From positions 1 through 13,317 of the forward strand of contig CAZZAE010000026.1 in the NCBI GenBank assembly GCA_964652125.1: DNA of 13,317 nucleotides. The letters run 5' to 3'. The first letter of the stretch is position 1, and every line of letters starts with the position of its first letter. The DNA comes from CAZFNQ01 sp964652125. GTDB taxonomy: Bacteria > Patescibacteriota > Saccharimonadia > Saccharimonadales > JANWIN01. The notes below the pieces were generated by a model. It searched no databases. It had not been told where the DNA came from and saw only the letters and a list, made by a program, of their open reading frames with translations. The position numbers were made by a program, and so were the translations under genes. This document shows positions 1-7,633 of this stretch, piece by piece.

Positions 1-2
1 CT

Positions 3-1952
3 GGATCGGATGGGCATACTGGGGCGACTGGGTCTGGAGCGACAGGGGCTACCGGGCCAACGGGAGCGACTGGCTCACTTGGTACTACCGGTGCAACTGG
101 TCCTCAAGGTGTAGCTGGTGGATCAACTAACTGGTTAGGGAATTGGACAATTTCTACACCTTACCTCAAAGATGACGCTGTTGCACATAATGGTAATAGC
201 TTTATATGTTTGTCGCCTCATACATCCAGCTCAACAAATGAACCAGGCGTCGGTATTAATACTGATACTTATTGGAATATTATTGCATTGCAAGGCTCTT
301 CAGGAGCAACCGGTCCGGCTGGAGCAACCGGCGCTGGTGCAACTGGCGCCACGGGTGCATCAGGGGTAGCCGGAGCAACCGGGTCCGGATCAACAGGAGC
401 AACTGGTCCAAATGGCGGTGATGGATCTGATGGCGCCACCGGTGCGACTGGATCAACAGGTCCAGTGGGTGCCACTGGCCCGTCAACTGGCGCCGCTGGT
501 GGCGACCTCACTGGTAATTATCCAAACCCAACCATAGCCGTGACACCAATTCCCAGCCTCAAAGAACATTTTGGTGGTGTCTATTTACAAAAACGTTGCC
601 TGGATAGATGGATATCCAAACCAAAACCTGCCCGTACAACCCTAAATGGTGCTATCACCAATGTCGCTACATCTATTACTGTAGATACCTACATGGGCTT
701 TCCGTTTAATTCAAAATATCTAATTATCATTGATAGTGAGCAAATGCTAGTGACAGGGGGCCAGGGTTCAGCTACTTGGACAGTAGTAAGAGGCGCTAAT
801 GGCACAGCAGCTGCAGCTCACAGCGATGCAGCTGTAGTCAAGGCTGATACTGTTATCCGCATTGCCGTTATGGGCGACTCGACTGCTCAGGGGGGCGTTA
901 CAAATATGAACACTTTTGGTGGTTTTGATAACTGGGTATCTGTACTGACCCGCTTACTCAGCCGTAGCATGAACTTAACAAATCTGGGTCCCTCCCTAGG
1001 TGACGGAGGATTTTATCCTGTTTATCGTTCAAATATAGCTGGCGGAGCAAACAGTCAACATGAATGGACGTTAGGAAGTGGTACTTGGACTAAGGTCGCG
1101 AATGGTAATGTCGACGATAAAGGACCGTTTAGCTGGACAATAACGGCCTCAGGGTCTGGAAACGTTATTATATGGACACCTCCAGCCTTTCTTGGTGCTA
1201 TAACCCAAATAGACGTTTATTCTGTCGATAATGTTTTAGCTGGTTTTTCTTATTCAGTTGATGGAGGCACTACCTGGATAAATGGTCCAGGCTCTGGGTC
1301 TGGACTTGCGGGAGGTCACAATGTACTTAAATCATCGATCGCCGTATCTAGCCCTGCTACATTTAGAATTAGAGCTGCCAATTCAGGCGGTGCAGCTATA
1401 GCATCGAAAATAATTGGACTAGATGCCTGGTCTACCGCTCCTGTGTTTGGTAGTACACAGGGTATTAAGATGTACGATATAGGCAAAGATAGTGATTTCT
1501 TGAGTAACTTCTGCCGAGTAAATGCTTCTGGTGATGATTTCGCGATTTTGGATGGCTATATGGGCTCTATATCACCTGATTTGGCAATTATTGGTCCATT
1601 TACGAATGATATAGGTTTTGGACTGGGGGCCAACCTAACCGCTTATTCAACTAATCTGACAAATCTAATTAACCGTATATCACCTTTTTCTGACGTAATC
1701 ATAATTGCGCCATTTGACCAAAATGGACATCCGCACAGTGATTCAGAAGCCTTCAGACAGGCTTGTATTAGCGTCGGTGCCGCCACCGGAACGGCCGTGC
1801 TTAATGTATATGAGGCCTGGGCGGCCGAGGGTGACCCCGACTGGACATCTGCTAACGCCGATGGGCTGATGAATGATAACTTGCATGAATCCCAGTTAGG
1901 TCATATAGATATAGCAAGCCGCTTAGCCCGCCTTTTGAACACGTTTTCCTGA
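3..1952 (+). CDS. Collagen-like stalk protein fused to an SGNH/GDSL hydrolase (5' end outside window)
   Basis: Partial gene: the frame is open from base 3, so the true start lies upstream; the TTG at 210 is internal. Order of parts: a Gly-X-Y stalk (3-122); a Trp/Tyr-rich module (about 132-296, W-G-N-W at one end and Y-W-N at the other) resembling CBM5/12-type carbohydrate-binding modules in fibre proteins; a second Gly-X-Y stalk (294-503); the phage-fibre motif GGDLTGNYPNPT (498-533); a beta-rich linker (about 633-842); and an SGNH hydrolase. The hydrolase shows the nucleophile motif G-D-S (873-881), block III as F-T-N-D (1599-1610) and the Asp-x-x-His pair as D-N-L-H (1875-1886), so the catalytic set looks complete. 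About 240 residues separate the G-D-S and N-D motifs, with a W/Y-S-x-D-G-G-T-x-W stretch, so a beta domain is probably inserted in the hydrolase. Likely role: an extracellular fibre that binds glycan and removes acyl groups. Substrate is unknown. It ends 5 bp from the convergent gene. Confidence 0.88.
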   Translation, partial: GSDGHTGATGSGATGATGPTGATGSLGTTGATGPQGVAGGSTNWLGNWTISTPYLKDDAVAHNGNSFICLSPHTSSSTNEPGVGINTDTYWNIIALQGSSGATGPAGATGAGATGATGASGVAGATGSGSTGATGPNGGDGSDGATGATGSTGPVGATGPSTGAAGGDLTGNYPNPTIAVTPIPSLKEHFGGVYLQKRCLDRWISKPKPARTTLNGAITNVATSITVDTYMGFPFNSKYLIIIDSEQMLVTGGQGSATWTVVRGANGTAAAAHSDAAVVKADTVIRIAVMGDSTAQGGVTNMNTFGGFDNWVSVLTRLLSRSMNLTNLGPSLGDGGFYPVYRSNIAGGANSQHEWTLGSGTWTKVANGNVDDKGPFSWTITASGSGNVIIWTPPAFLGAITQIDVYSVDNVLAGFSYSVDGGTTWINGPGSGSGLAGGHNVLKSSIAVSSPATFRIRAANSGGAAIASKIIGLDAWSTAPVFGSTQGIKMYDIGKDSDFLSNFCRVNASGDDFAILDGYMGSISPDLAIIGPFTNDIGFGLGANLTAYSTNLTNLINRISPFSDVIIIAPFDQNGHPHSDSEAFRQACISVGAATGTAVLNVYEAWAAEGDPDWTSANADGLMNDNLHESQLGHIDIASRLARLLNTFS

Positions 1953-1957
1953 GAAGT

Positions 1958-2722
1958 TTAGTTATTCGGAACAGGGAATTTTGAATCTAGAGCATTTACG
2001 ACTAAACCAGACCAAGCCGCATATCCATAAGCAGAATAGTGAACAGCCCCGTTATTTGCCCCTACTGGTTCGCTCATATATTCTGGGTGTGAATTAGCAG
2101 CGGTTGCCCAATCCAATACGATTAGATTTGGCCACCGGTTTCGAGCATTAGACAATGCTGTGTTTACTGTATTACAACCCGTTAAGCGACTTGGCGGTTC
2201 AATATTACATGGCAAATTGGTCCAAAAGACATACTTAACAGCAGGCATGAGCTTCATAAACCAGTCTATCTTCAGCCCATAGTAGGAATATCCTTGGGTA
2301 GAAGCTGTCCCCAACTGAGTTGTATCGTTGATCCCGAGATCAGACACCACTGCGTCGGGTTGTATTTTTGTTAAGGTTTCGCCAAGTTTTTGTTGCCAGT
2401 AATTATAAGTTGTACATCCAGTGGGATCAAGACAGTCAGGTGTGCGGATGGCTGATCCGACCCTCGCTAATAATACGGGTGCGTAACTATTGTTGTAGTG
2501 TGGCGAGTTATTAGTAAGATTAGCATTAATAAAACTAGATGCATAAGATATATTAGAGTCTCCTGCAAAGATTATCACTCCACGATTGTGAGAGTTCTTT
2601 GTAGTGATTGCTTTTACGATACCAATGCTTGTAAGCGTAACAATTAACACCGCTAAAAGCATTAAGACTACTTTAGGAGTTTGGCGAATTGGCTTAAGTA
2701 GATTGATATATTTTGACCACAT
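1958..2722 (-). CDS. Membrane-anchored SGNH/GDSL hydrolase-like protein
   Basis: 254 residues. Residues about 18-38 form one hydrophobic segment after a Lys/Arg-containing start, read as a signal anchor that places the rest outside the membrane. Four cysteines (97, 103, 172, 183) could form two disulfides, which fits an extracytoplasmic location. SGNH motifs are present: G-D-S at 54-56 and G-I-N-D at 130-133, plus a C-terminal H-Y-S-A-Y-G-Y with the likely catalytic His at 228. The position three residues before this His is Gly225, where the family normally has Asp; Asn223 and Asn224 are adjacent, so the third member of the triad is missing or shifted. The fold resembles the SGNH domains of peptidoglycan or polysaccharide O-acyl transfer and deacylation proteins (family knowledge), but substrate and activity are unknown. 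The ATG is supported by AGGAAG 8 nt upstream and a good promoter. It is not close to the collagen-linked SGNH enzymes in sequence. Confidence 0.85.
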   Translation of the reverse strand: MWSKYINLLKPIRQTPKVVLMLLAVLIVTLTSIGIVKAITTKNSHNRGVIIFAGDSNISYASSFINANLTNNSPHYNNSYAPVLLARVGSAIRTPDCLDPTGCTTYNYWQQKLGETLTKIQPDAVVSDLGINDTTQLGTASTQGYSYYGLKIDWFMKLMPAVKYVFWTNLPCNIEPPSRLTGCNTVNTALSNARNRWPNLIVLDWATAANSHPEYMSEPVGANNGAVHYSAYGYAAWSGLVVNALDSKFPVPNN

Positions 2723-2730
2723 ATTACTAA

Positions 2731-2736
2731 CTTCCT
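2731..2736 (-). promoter_or_regulatory. Ribosome binding site of the membrane-anchored SGNH gene
   Basis: On the minus strand AGGAAG lies 8 nt before the ATG ending at 2722. It supports this start, which keeps the short basic stretch ahead of the membrane segment. Confidence 0.6.
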
Positions 2737-2753
2737 ATATTTTATATACTTTA

Positions 2754-2782
2754 ATTATAACATACTTATGGCTTTTGCACAA
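2754..2782 (-). promoter_or_regulatory. Sigma-70-type promoter for the minus-strand SGNH gene
   Basis: Read on the minus strand: TTGTGC (2782-2777), a 17-nt spacer, then a perfect TATAAT (2759-2754) preceded by TGT, which makes it an extended -10 (TGnTATAAT). Transcription would start about 25 nt before the ATG. It is the best-formed promoter for a protein gene in the window. Confidence 0.65.
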
Positions 2783-2861
2783 AGTTTTTAATAGTTCTAT
2801 GGCTATACTTTTGAAGTTAACTCTATATACCTAATTGTACGATTTCAAGTCATAAGTCTGC

Positions 2862-2891
2862 CTGTTATATGTATAGCAGTTAATATATAAT
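2862..2891 (+). promoter_or_regulatory. Candidate promoter of unit B (inside the long repeat)
   Basis: TATAAT at 2886-2891 with CTGTTA (2862-2867) 18 nt upstream as a weak -35. A transcript would start near 2898 and have a leader of about 25 nt that includes the ribosome binding site. The -10 is good, the -35 poor. Confidence 0.4.
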
Positions 2892-2907
2892 TCATTGGAT
2901 AACCACT

Positions 2908-2914
2908 AGGGGAG
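2908..2914 (+). promoter_or_regulatory. Ribosome binding site deciding the TTG start of the unit B stalk gene
   Basis: AGGGGAG sits 8 nt before TTG at 2923. There is no in-frame ATG near this point, and the protein N-terminus that results (T-A-R-L-P-I-P-G-G-D-D) matches the conserved start of this module, so TTG is taken as the initiation codon. Confidence 0.7.
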
Positions 2915-2922
2915 TAAATTAC

Positions 2923-4917
2923 TTGACCGCACGACTACCAATACCTGGAGGTGACGATGGAAATTGGGGAGACATTCTCAATGAGTTTCTTAATGTCGGC
3001 CATAATTCTGATGGCACGCTTAAAGGTGTAGTCAAGACCAGCGGTGATCAGACAATCTCTGGCACTAAGTCTTTTAGTTCATCGCCTCAGGTACCTACCC
3101 CTAACAGCGCGAGTGATGCTGCTAGCAAAGCTTATGTCGATGCCAATAGTAGTGGGGCTACTGGTGCCACTGGCCCACAAGGTGCAACTGGTAGTACCGG
3201 TGGGCAAGGTGCTACAGGTGCTGGCACAACTGGGGCTACTGGAGCCACGGGTGGGAATGGCGCTACTGGAGCTACTGGTGCTACAGGTTTTGATGGTTTC
3301 GATGGGTCTACTGGTGCGACAGGTTCAGCTGGTTCTACTGGTGCGACTGGTAGTACTGGCGGGCAGGGTTCGAGTGGAGCAACAGGAGCTACTGGTACTG
3401 CTGGTGCCACCGGTACTGCCGGAGTTACTGGGGCGACTGGTCCACGCGGTTTCGCTGGTGGTGACACCTTTACCTTTACTTACGATAACAGTTCGACGGC
3501 TGATTCAGATCCTGGCAACGGCAAGCTCAAGTTTGATAACGCTACAATTAGTTCTGTAGCGACTATCTTTGTAGATTTATTGGATAGTAATGGTACGACC
3601 GTTACTAGCTGGCTCAACAACATGGGTGGTGGTGTTGTTAAACTGTTCAATAACTCTGATCCGACTAAGTTTGCCACTTTTACAGTCGACACTGCCGAAG
3701 CGGCTGGAGGTTACACTAAGCTCCATGTCACTTATTTAACTAGTGCTGGTACATTGGGGACCTCAGTAGGAGACACCAATTTGACTTTTGCTCCGCCGGG
3801 ACCAACTGGGCCGCCAGGCAACGCTAGTACCCAAGGAGCCACTGGAGCGACAGGCCCGGTGGGAGGTGACGGCGCGACCGGAGCTACTGGATCGGCTGGT
3901 GGTGCTGGAGCAGCTGGCTCGACTGGAGCCAGTGGTGCGACCGGACCCACTGGGGCAACGGGAGCTGGCGTCACTGGTGCTAGCGGTACGTCCGGAACCA
4001 ATGGGCGTGATGCTGGTCTAAAGTATACTTACTCCACCGATACAGCTAACAATGACCCGACCAGTGGCAAAATTAAGTTTGATTCAGCTACACTGTCCTC
4101 TATTTCTGTATTACGCATTAGCGAGACAGATGGTGATAGCAACAGCATAGCGGCACTTATTCAGACTTGGGATGATAGTACTTCTTCGACTATTCGTACT
4201 ACTATTACAATAATCAAAGATGGGGCACCTGGCAATATTCTGGTGTTACAAGTTGCAGGTGCTATAACCGACAATGGTACTTGGGACAGTTGTAGTGTTA
4301 CCTATATAACATCCAGCGGGTCATTTGCCAATAACGACATCGTCAAATTGTTCTACAGCCGAACAGGTGATCAAGGTTCTACCGGACCAATCGGGGCAAC
4401 TGGTGCTAGCGCTACTGGTGCTACAGGCGCAACAGGCGCAGGCGCAACTGGGGCAACTGGTGCTAGCGGGGTAGGCGGAGGCGCTGGTGCAACTGGTGCC
4501 ACGGGCCCAGGAACATCTCTCACTGTTACTGAAGTACCTAGCGACCAATCGTACACTGGCGAAACTGTGTCCTTGACCTACGGTGAATCACTTGTACCCG
4601 GAGACGCGGTTTACTTAAAATCAGACGGTAATGTCTGGAAAGCAGATGCTAATGGTAGCTCTACATTCCCTTGCTTTGGTTTGGCTCTGGAAACTGCCTC
4701 ATCAGGTTCACATTTAGTTCTTCTCAAAGGCATTTACCGTGACGATGCACGTTATAATTGGACAGTTGGTGGGCTACTGTACCTGTCAACTACAGCTGGC
4801 TCGTTAACCCAAACACAACCAAGCGGCACTGACGAAGTTATTCAAGTCTGTGGAATAGCTACGCATGCCGACAGACTATTATTTAACCCTGATTATACTT
4901 ATATAACTCATACCTAG
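2923..4917 (+). CDS. Collagen-like stalk protein with two inserted globular domains (unit B)
   Basis: 664 residues from a TTG start. Residues 1-77 hold a G-D-D-G-N-W-G-D-I-L-N module and the phage-fibre type motif T-S-G-D-Q-T-I-S-G-T-K-S-F. Gly-X-Y stalk 1 spans 78-180 and is dominated by Gly-Ala-Thr. A globular insert (181-291) begins F-T-Y-D-N-S with D-P-G-N-G-K-L-K-F. Stalk 2 spans about 291-365. A second insert (366-483) begins Y-T-Y-S-T-D with S-G-K-I-K-F; it is clearly related to the first and such domains occur in phage collagen-like fibres. Stalk 3 spans about 484-530. The C-terminal beta domain (531-664) contains G-D-A-V-Y-L and V-G-G-L-L-Y-L-S-T, a type also seen in phage structural proteins. 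No signal peptide, anchor or sortase motif is visible. Expected to trimerise through the Gly-X-Y tracts into a fibre. The first 353 residues are identical to the unit C stalk. Its stop overlaps the next gene's Shine-Dalgarno. Confidence 0.9.
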   Translation: MTARLPIPGGDDGNWGDILNEFLNVGHNSDGTLKGVVKTSGDQTISGTKSFSSSPQVPTPNSASDAASKAYVDANSSGATGATGPQGATGSTGGQGATGAGTTGATGATGGNGATGATGATGFDGFDGSTGATGSAGSTGATGSTGGQGSSGATGATGTAGATGTAGVTGATGPRGFAGGDTFTFTYDNSSTADSDPGNGKLKFDNATISSVATIFVDLLDSNGTTVTSWLNNMGGGVVKLFNNSDPTKFATFTVDTAEAAGGYTKLHVTYLTSAGTLGTSVGDTNLTFAPPGPTGPPGNASTQGATGATGPVGGDGATGATGSAGGAGAAGSTGASGATGPTGATGAGVTGASGTSGTNGRDAGLKYTYSTDTANNDPTSGKIKFDSATLSSISVLRISETDGDSNSIAALIQTWDDSTSSTIRTTITIIKDGAPGNILVLQVAGAITDNGTWDSCSVTYITSSGSFANNDIVKLFYSRTGDQGSTGPIGATGASATGATGATGAGATGATGASGVGGGAGATGATGPGTSLTVTEVPSDQSYTGETVSLTYGESLVPGDAVYLKSDGNVWKADANGSSTFPCFGLALETASSGSHLVLLKGIYRDDARYNWTVGGLLYLSTTAGSLTQTQPSGTDEVIQVCGIATHADRLLFNPDYTYITHT

Positions 4918-4921
4918 GAGG
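4916..4921 (+). promoter_or_regulatory. Ribosome binding site overlapping the upstream stop codon
   Basis: AGGAGG overlaps the TAG stop (4915-4917) of the stalk gene and lies 4 nt before ATG 4926. The overlap suggests translational coupling between the stalk and the following protein, which would favour balanced amounts. Confidence 0.6.
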
Positions 4922-4925
4922 CAAA

Positions 4926-6164
4926 ATGGGCTTTAATATACCAAACGCAGACTCAGTAGCATACCCAGCAATGGCTAGAGTTTATAGTTCCGATTGGGCT
5001 ATTCGTGAATCTGGTGACGAAGGCTGGTACACATTATTTGGCGGAGATATAGTAGCTGGTACTAATATAGGACAAGTAAAATGTAATCTCGGCGAGGAGT
5101 ATGTAGGAACGACAGAATTAAATAGAGCTGCTGCTACAGACAATATTCCTTGTGTCGCGGATTCTGGGAGCACCACTGTCGCTTCAGGGTCAAACGGCGT
5201 ACAAACAAACACATTTACAGGATCTGGAACCTTAAATTTAGCCTCGGATTCAATCTTCAGCAATACGGGTGGGCTGGCCTGGCTTGTCCATGGCACGAAT
5301 GTAAATATTATTAAATACACAGGCAAAAGCTCTAATACATTAACCGGCTGTACTTGGGTATCAGGTGTTAACATTACGATGGCTACTGGTGATGTAGTAC
5401 GAATAGCAAACTGCGATGATACAAACCCCCGTTGGGGTTTAATTGAAATGGACAGCTTAGGTGCATTTACTTTAAACCTAGGTACTGCTGCCGCAAATCC
5501 AATACCCCCAACACCTTCCGCTAACAGAGTTGTTAAAGCCGCAATATATATTCCTCAATTTGCACGTGCTGTTGACTCTTTGCTCTCAACGTTTAATGGT
5601 AATGCCAAGATTATTGATAAAAGAGTAATCAAAGCACCGACCGCAAGATTATTAATGCAAGACTCATCAAGCACTTCTCAGACAAACCCAACAGCTTCAG
5701 CATTATCCATTTTGGCGGCTCCATTCACGGTTCCGGCTAATTCACTTAGAGTTGGCGACATGTTGCAATATGAGATTGGCGGTCAATATAGCAATACTCA
5801 GAACACATCAGACTTAAAGATAAGCATTTTTCTAGGTAATGCGGTGTCAGCGTTGAAGTTTGCAGCCTTGGTTGCTGACCCCAATCAGCGATACTGGGTG
5901 GCAAGAGTGACTATCCTCGTGCAAAGTTCAATCAGTTTTAAAGTTAATCAGATAGGCTGGATATCAGGACCTGCTACAACATCAATTACAATTCCACAAC
6001 CTATGACTTCCGCAGTATTTATACCTGTCGGCTCAGGTTCTGTAATTCCAGATACAACAATTGATAATGATATTGATGTCAAGGGTCAAATAGTCACATC
6101 CTCGTCAAGTTCCACAGTAAGTATTAGACTCTGTACAGTAACTAAGTTCCAGGCGACATCATAG
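4926..6164 (+). CDS. Beta-rich fibre tip/accessory protein, related to the C-terminus of the unit C stalk
   Basis: 412 residues, no signal peptide, no collagen repeats and no recognised catalytic motif. Residues 1-90 are unassigned. Residues about 95-165 (G-S-G-T-L-N-L through T-G-D-V-V-R-I) loosely resemble the linker in the fused protein at 633-842. Residues about 201-412 match the last 210 residues of the unit C stalk: N-R-V-V-K-A-A-I-Y-I-P, then A-V-D-S-L-L-S-T-F-N-G-N-A-K, then P-A-N-S-L-R-V-G-D, and a beta-rich end, in the same order as R-V-I-A-G-R-L-Y-V-P, N-G-N-A-K and P-A-K-S-L-S-I-G-D there. This end looks like the beta-sandwich found at tips of phage fibres. The gene sits between a stalk gene and an SGNH gene, with 9 bp to the latter, so it probably forms a distal part of the fibre or links stalk to enzyme. 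Specific function unknown. Confidence 0.82.
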   Translation: MGFNIPNADSVAYPAMARVYSSDWAIRESGDEGWYTLFGGDIVAGTNIGQVKCNLGEEYVGTTELNRAAATDNIPCVADSGSTTVASGSNGVQTNTFTGSGTLNLASDSIFSNTGGLAWLVHGTNVNIIKYTGKSSNTLTGCTWVSGVNITMATGDVVRIANCDDTNPRWGLIEMDSLGAFTLNLGTAAANPIPPTPSANRVVKAAIYIPQFARAVDSLLSTFNGNAKIIDKRVIKAPTARLLMQDSSSTSQTNPTASALSILAAPFTVPANSLRVGDMLQYEIGGQYSNTQNTSDLKISIFLGNAVSALKFAALVADPNQRYWVARVTILVQSSISFKVNQIGWISGPATTSITIPQPMTSAVFIPVGSGSVIPDTTIDNDIDVKGQIVTSSSSSTVSIRLCTVTKFQATS

Positions 6165-6173
6165 TCAATCAAG

Positions 6174-7460
6174 ATGGCAATAACTCAACTTGCATCATTA
6201 GGCGATTCACTTACTCAAGGTACAGTACCTTTTGGACCAGGTGGATTTTCTACTTATCAAGGTGGACTTGGTTGTTGGCTAGAATTAGCCGCTGAGCGGT
6301 TGGGCAACAGACCAGATATAGGACCTTTGATCTCGCCTGGATTTAGGCAAGTACACTTAGGTCTTGCCGCAGATAATGAATGGCTGTCATCAGGAACATG
6401 GACACAAACAACTACGTCAGATTTATTTGATAGAGCACCGTTTGGGCGAGCTTTTTATTCTACCGACTCAAGTGCCACTTATACCTTTACTAGCAGCACA
6501 AAATGGCGACCAATTGTCGGTTTTGATTTGTTTTGGATCGATTATACAAAGACGGGCAGTATTGGTGGCGATTGGCAGTACTCTCTCGATGGCGGTACCA
6601 GCTGGACGAATATGGGGCAACCAATATTGCACGACCAAAAACTCAAAAAGTTCTATGTGAATTCGCCAATTACAGGCACTTTAAAAGTAAGACCTTTCGA
6701 CGGAACTAGTGCTGTTGGTGCTTTGCCTGTTGGCATAACCCCTTATTTTATCGATCCCCGAACAGCCACTAAGGGATTTATCTGGCACAACCTCGGTTCA
6801 GGCGCCCAAACGCTGCAAACTAACTGTAATCCGACCACAGCTGGCGATAGATTAGCTTGGTTTGATGATGTGACGCTCGGTACTGGATCACCAATTAGCC
6901 ATCAACCATCAATTATAACCAATATGTTCATTAACGACGTCAATGTGTCCGGTGGCACAGCTACAACTTGGGGAAATGCACTAGATGCTTTATACACCAG
7001 ATTTCATACTTATGCCCGCATACTCTTTTTAAGCCCCTACGAGGCTAACCCAGGAGTCTATAGTACGACTACTCAAGCTAGTTTGAGATCTAAAACAAAA
7101 GAACGGGCAGCCGCCAATGGACAGAAGTATTTAGACATCTTTGATGCTTGGAATAATTTAGGTATAAATAATAACGCCGATGCCGATGCGCAAGGTTTCC
7201 TTTATGACCTAACCCACGAGACACAAGCCGGCCACATTGATATGGCCGAACGGTTATTTAGATCAGTACAGATAAACTATTTTCCCGCTTTAACTGTCAT
7301 CGAGGATTTTACTAACAGTTCATCGCAAGTTGGTGAATTTGAAATACAGGGTGGACGCTCCACCGCCATCAAGAAGATGACGGGGCTTACCAGGCCCAGT
7401 TTAAAAGGTGTCAATTCCTTAGACTCAAGATACGTAAAAACTTGGCTGGGATTACCATAA
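6174..7460 (+). CDS. SGNH/GDSL hydrolase with inserted beta domain (unit B esterase)
   Basis: 428 residues. The nucleophile motif G-D-S-L is at residues 10-13, almost at the N-terminus, so there is no room for a signal peptide. Block III reads F-I-N-D-V with Asn254, and the Asp-His pair is D-L-T-H (Asp345, His348) followed by E-T-Q-A-G-H. The triad therefore appears intact. About 240 residues separate blocks I and III, far more than in a minimal SGNH enzyme; the extra part includes W-Q-Y-S-L-D-G-G-T-S-W (134-144) and is probably a carbohydrate-binding-like beta insert. About 60 residues after the catalytic core are unassigned. It is closely related to the unit C enzyme and more distantly to the SGNH part of the fused protein at 3-1952. 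No clear Shine-Dalgarno precedes the ATG, and the 9-bp gap suggests coupling to the gene before it. Expected reaction: hydrolysis of an ester, such as an O-acetyl group on a glycan; the substrate cannot be read from the sequence. Confidence 0.87.
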   Translation: MAITQLASLGDSLTQGTVPFGPGGFSTYQGGLGCWLELAAERLGNRPDIGPLISPGFRQVHLGLAADNEWLSSGTWTQTTTSDLFDRAPFGRAFYSTDSSATYTFTSSTKWRPIVGFDLFWIDYTKTGSIGGDWQYSLDGGTSWTNMGQPILHDQKLKKFYVNSPITGTLKVRPFDGTSAVGALPVGITPYFIDPRTATKGFIWHNLGSGAQTLQTNCNPTTAGDRLAWFDDVTLGTGSPISHQPSIITNMFINDVNVSGGTATTWGNALDALYTRFHTYARILFLSPYEANPGVYSTTTQASLRSKTKERAAANGQKYLDIFDAWNNLGINNNADADAQGFLYDLTHETQAGHIDMAERLFRSVQINYFPALTVIEDFTNSSSQVGEFEIQGGRSTAIKKMTGLTRPSLKGVNSLDSRYVKTWLGLP

Positions 7461-7572
7461 AACATGGATTTGGGAGCATTACTTAGTCTTGTGATCATAG
7501 ATATCAATGTATTTGTAATATTGATGGTAAAGAAAATATACCAAATCTTACGATTTCAAGTCATAAGTCTGC

Positions 7573-7602
7573 CTGTTATATGTATAGCAGTTAATATATA
7601 AT
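7573..7602 (+). promoter_or_regulatory. Candidate promoter of unit C (copy of the unit B promoter)
   Basis: Identical to the candidate at 2862-2891, with TATAAT at 7597-7602. Because the whole upstream region is duplicated, units B and C probably share the same regulation unless control lies further upstream. Confidence 0.4.
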
Positions 7603-7618
7603 TCATTGGATAACCACT

Positions 7619-7625
7619 AGGGGAG
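7619..7625 (+). promoter_or_regulatory. Ribosome binding site deciding the TTG start of the unit C stalk gene
   Basis: AGGGGAG, 8 nt before TTG at 7634, identical to the unit B site. Confidence 0.7.
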
Positions 7626-7633
7626 TAAATTAC

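Larger units (their letters stand above)
2838..3982 (+). repeat. Long direct repeat, copy 1 (1145 bp)
   Basis: This segment matches 7549-8693 at a constant offset of 4711 bp, and I saw no mismatch on reading both copies. It holds 85 bp of upstream DNA, the ribosome binding site, the TTG start and the first 353 codons of the stalk gene. The match begins abruptly in non-coding DNA and ends inside Gly-X-Y codons, where the copies split into TAGC and TACA. The absence of synonymous differences points to a recent duplication or ongoing gene conversion. Confidence 0.95.

Noticed and set aside
210..212. TTG as start codon of the first hydrolase gene
   Set aside because: The frame is open back to base 3 and encodes a collagen stalk and the first half of a binding-type module, so the start lies outside the window.
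172..369. Short plus-strand open frame overlapping the first gene
   Set aside because: It is in another frame of a well-supported collagen-SGNH gene and has no recognisable product.
2604..2834. Plus-strand open frame of 76 codons across the intergenic region
   Set aside because: Its first half is antisense to the signal anchor of the minus-strand gene, it covers that gene's promoter, and no ribosome binding site was found.
3154..3462. Regular short repeats as a CRISPR array
   Set aside because: The periodicity is 9 nt of Gly-X-Y codons within an open frame, with no fixed repeat and spacer units.
3132..3467. Antisense open frames rich in Pro-Val-Ala-Pro (also 269-511, 3732-4001, 4371-4556, 7843-8178, 8443-8865)
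   Set aside because: They are the reverse complement of Gly-Ala-Thr codons. They lack ribosome binding sites and exist only where collagen repeats exist on the plus strand.
7503..7525. ATCAAT/ATTGAT inverted repeat after the unit B hydrolase, as a terminator
   Set aside because: Six A/T-rich pairs with an 11-nt loop and no T-run; too weak to call.
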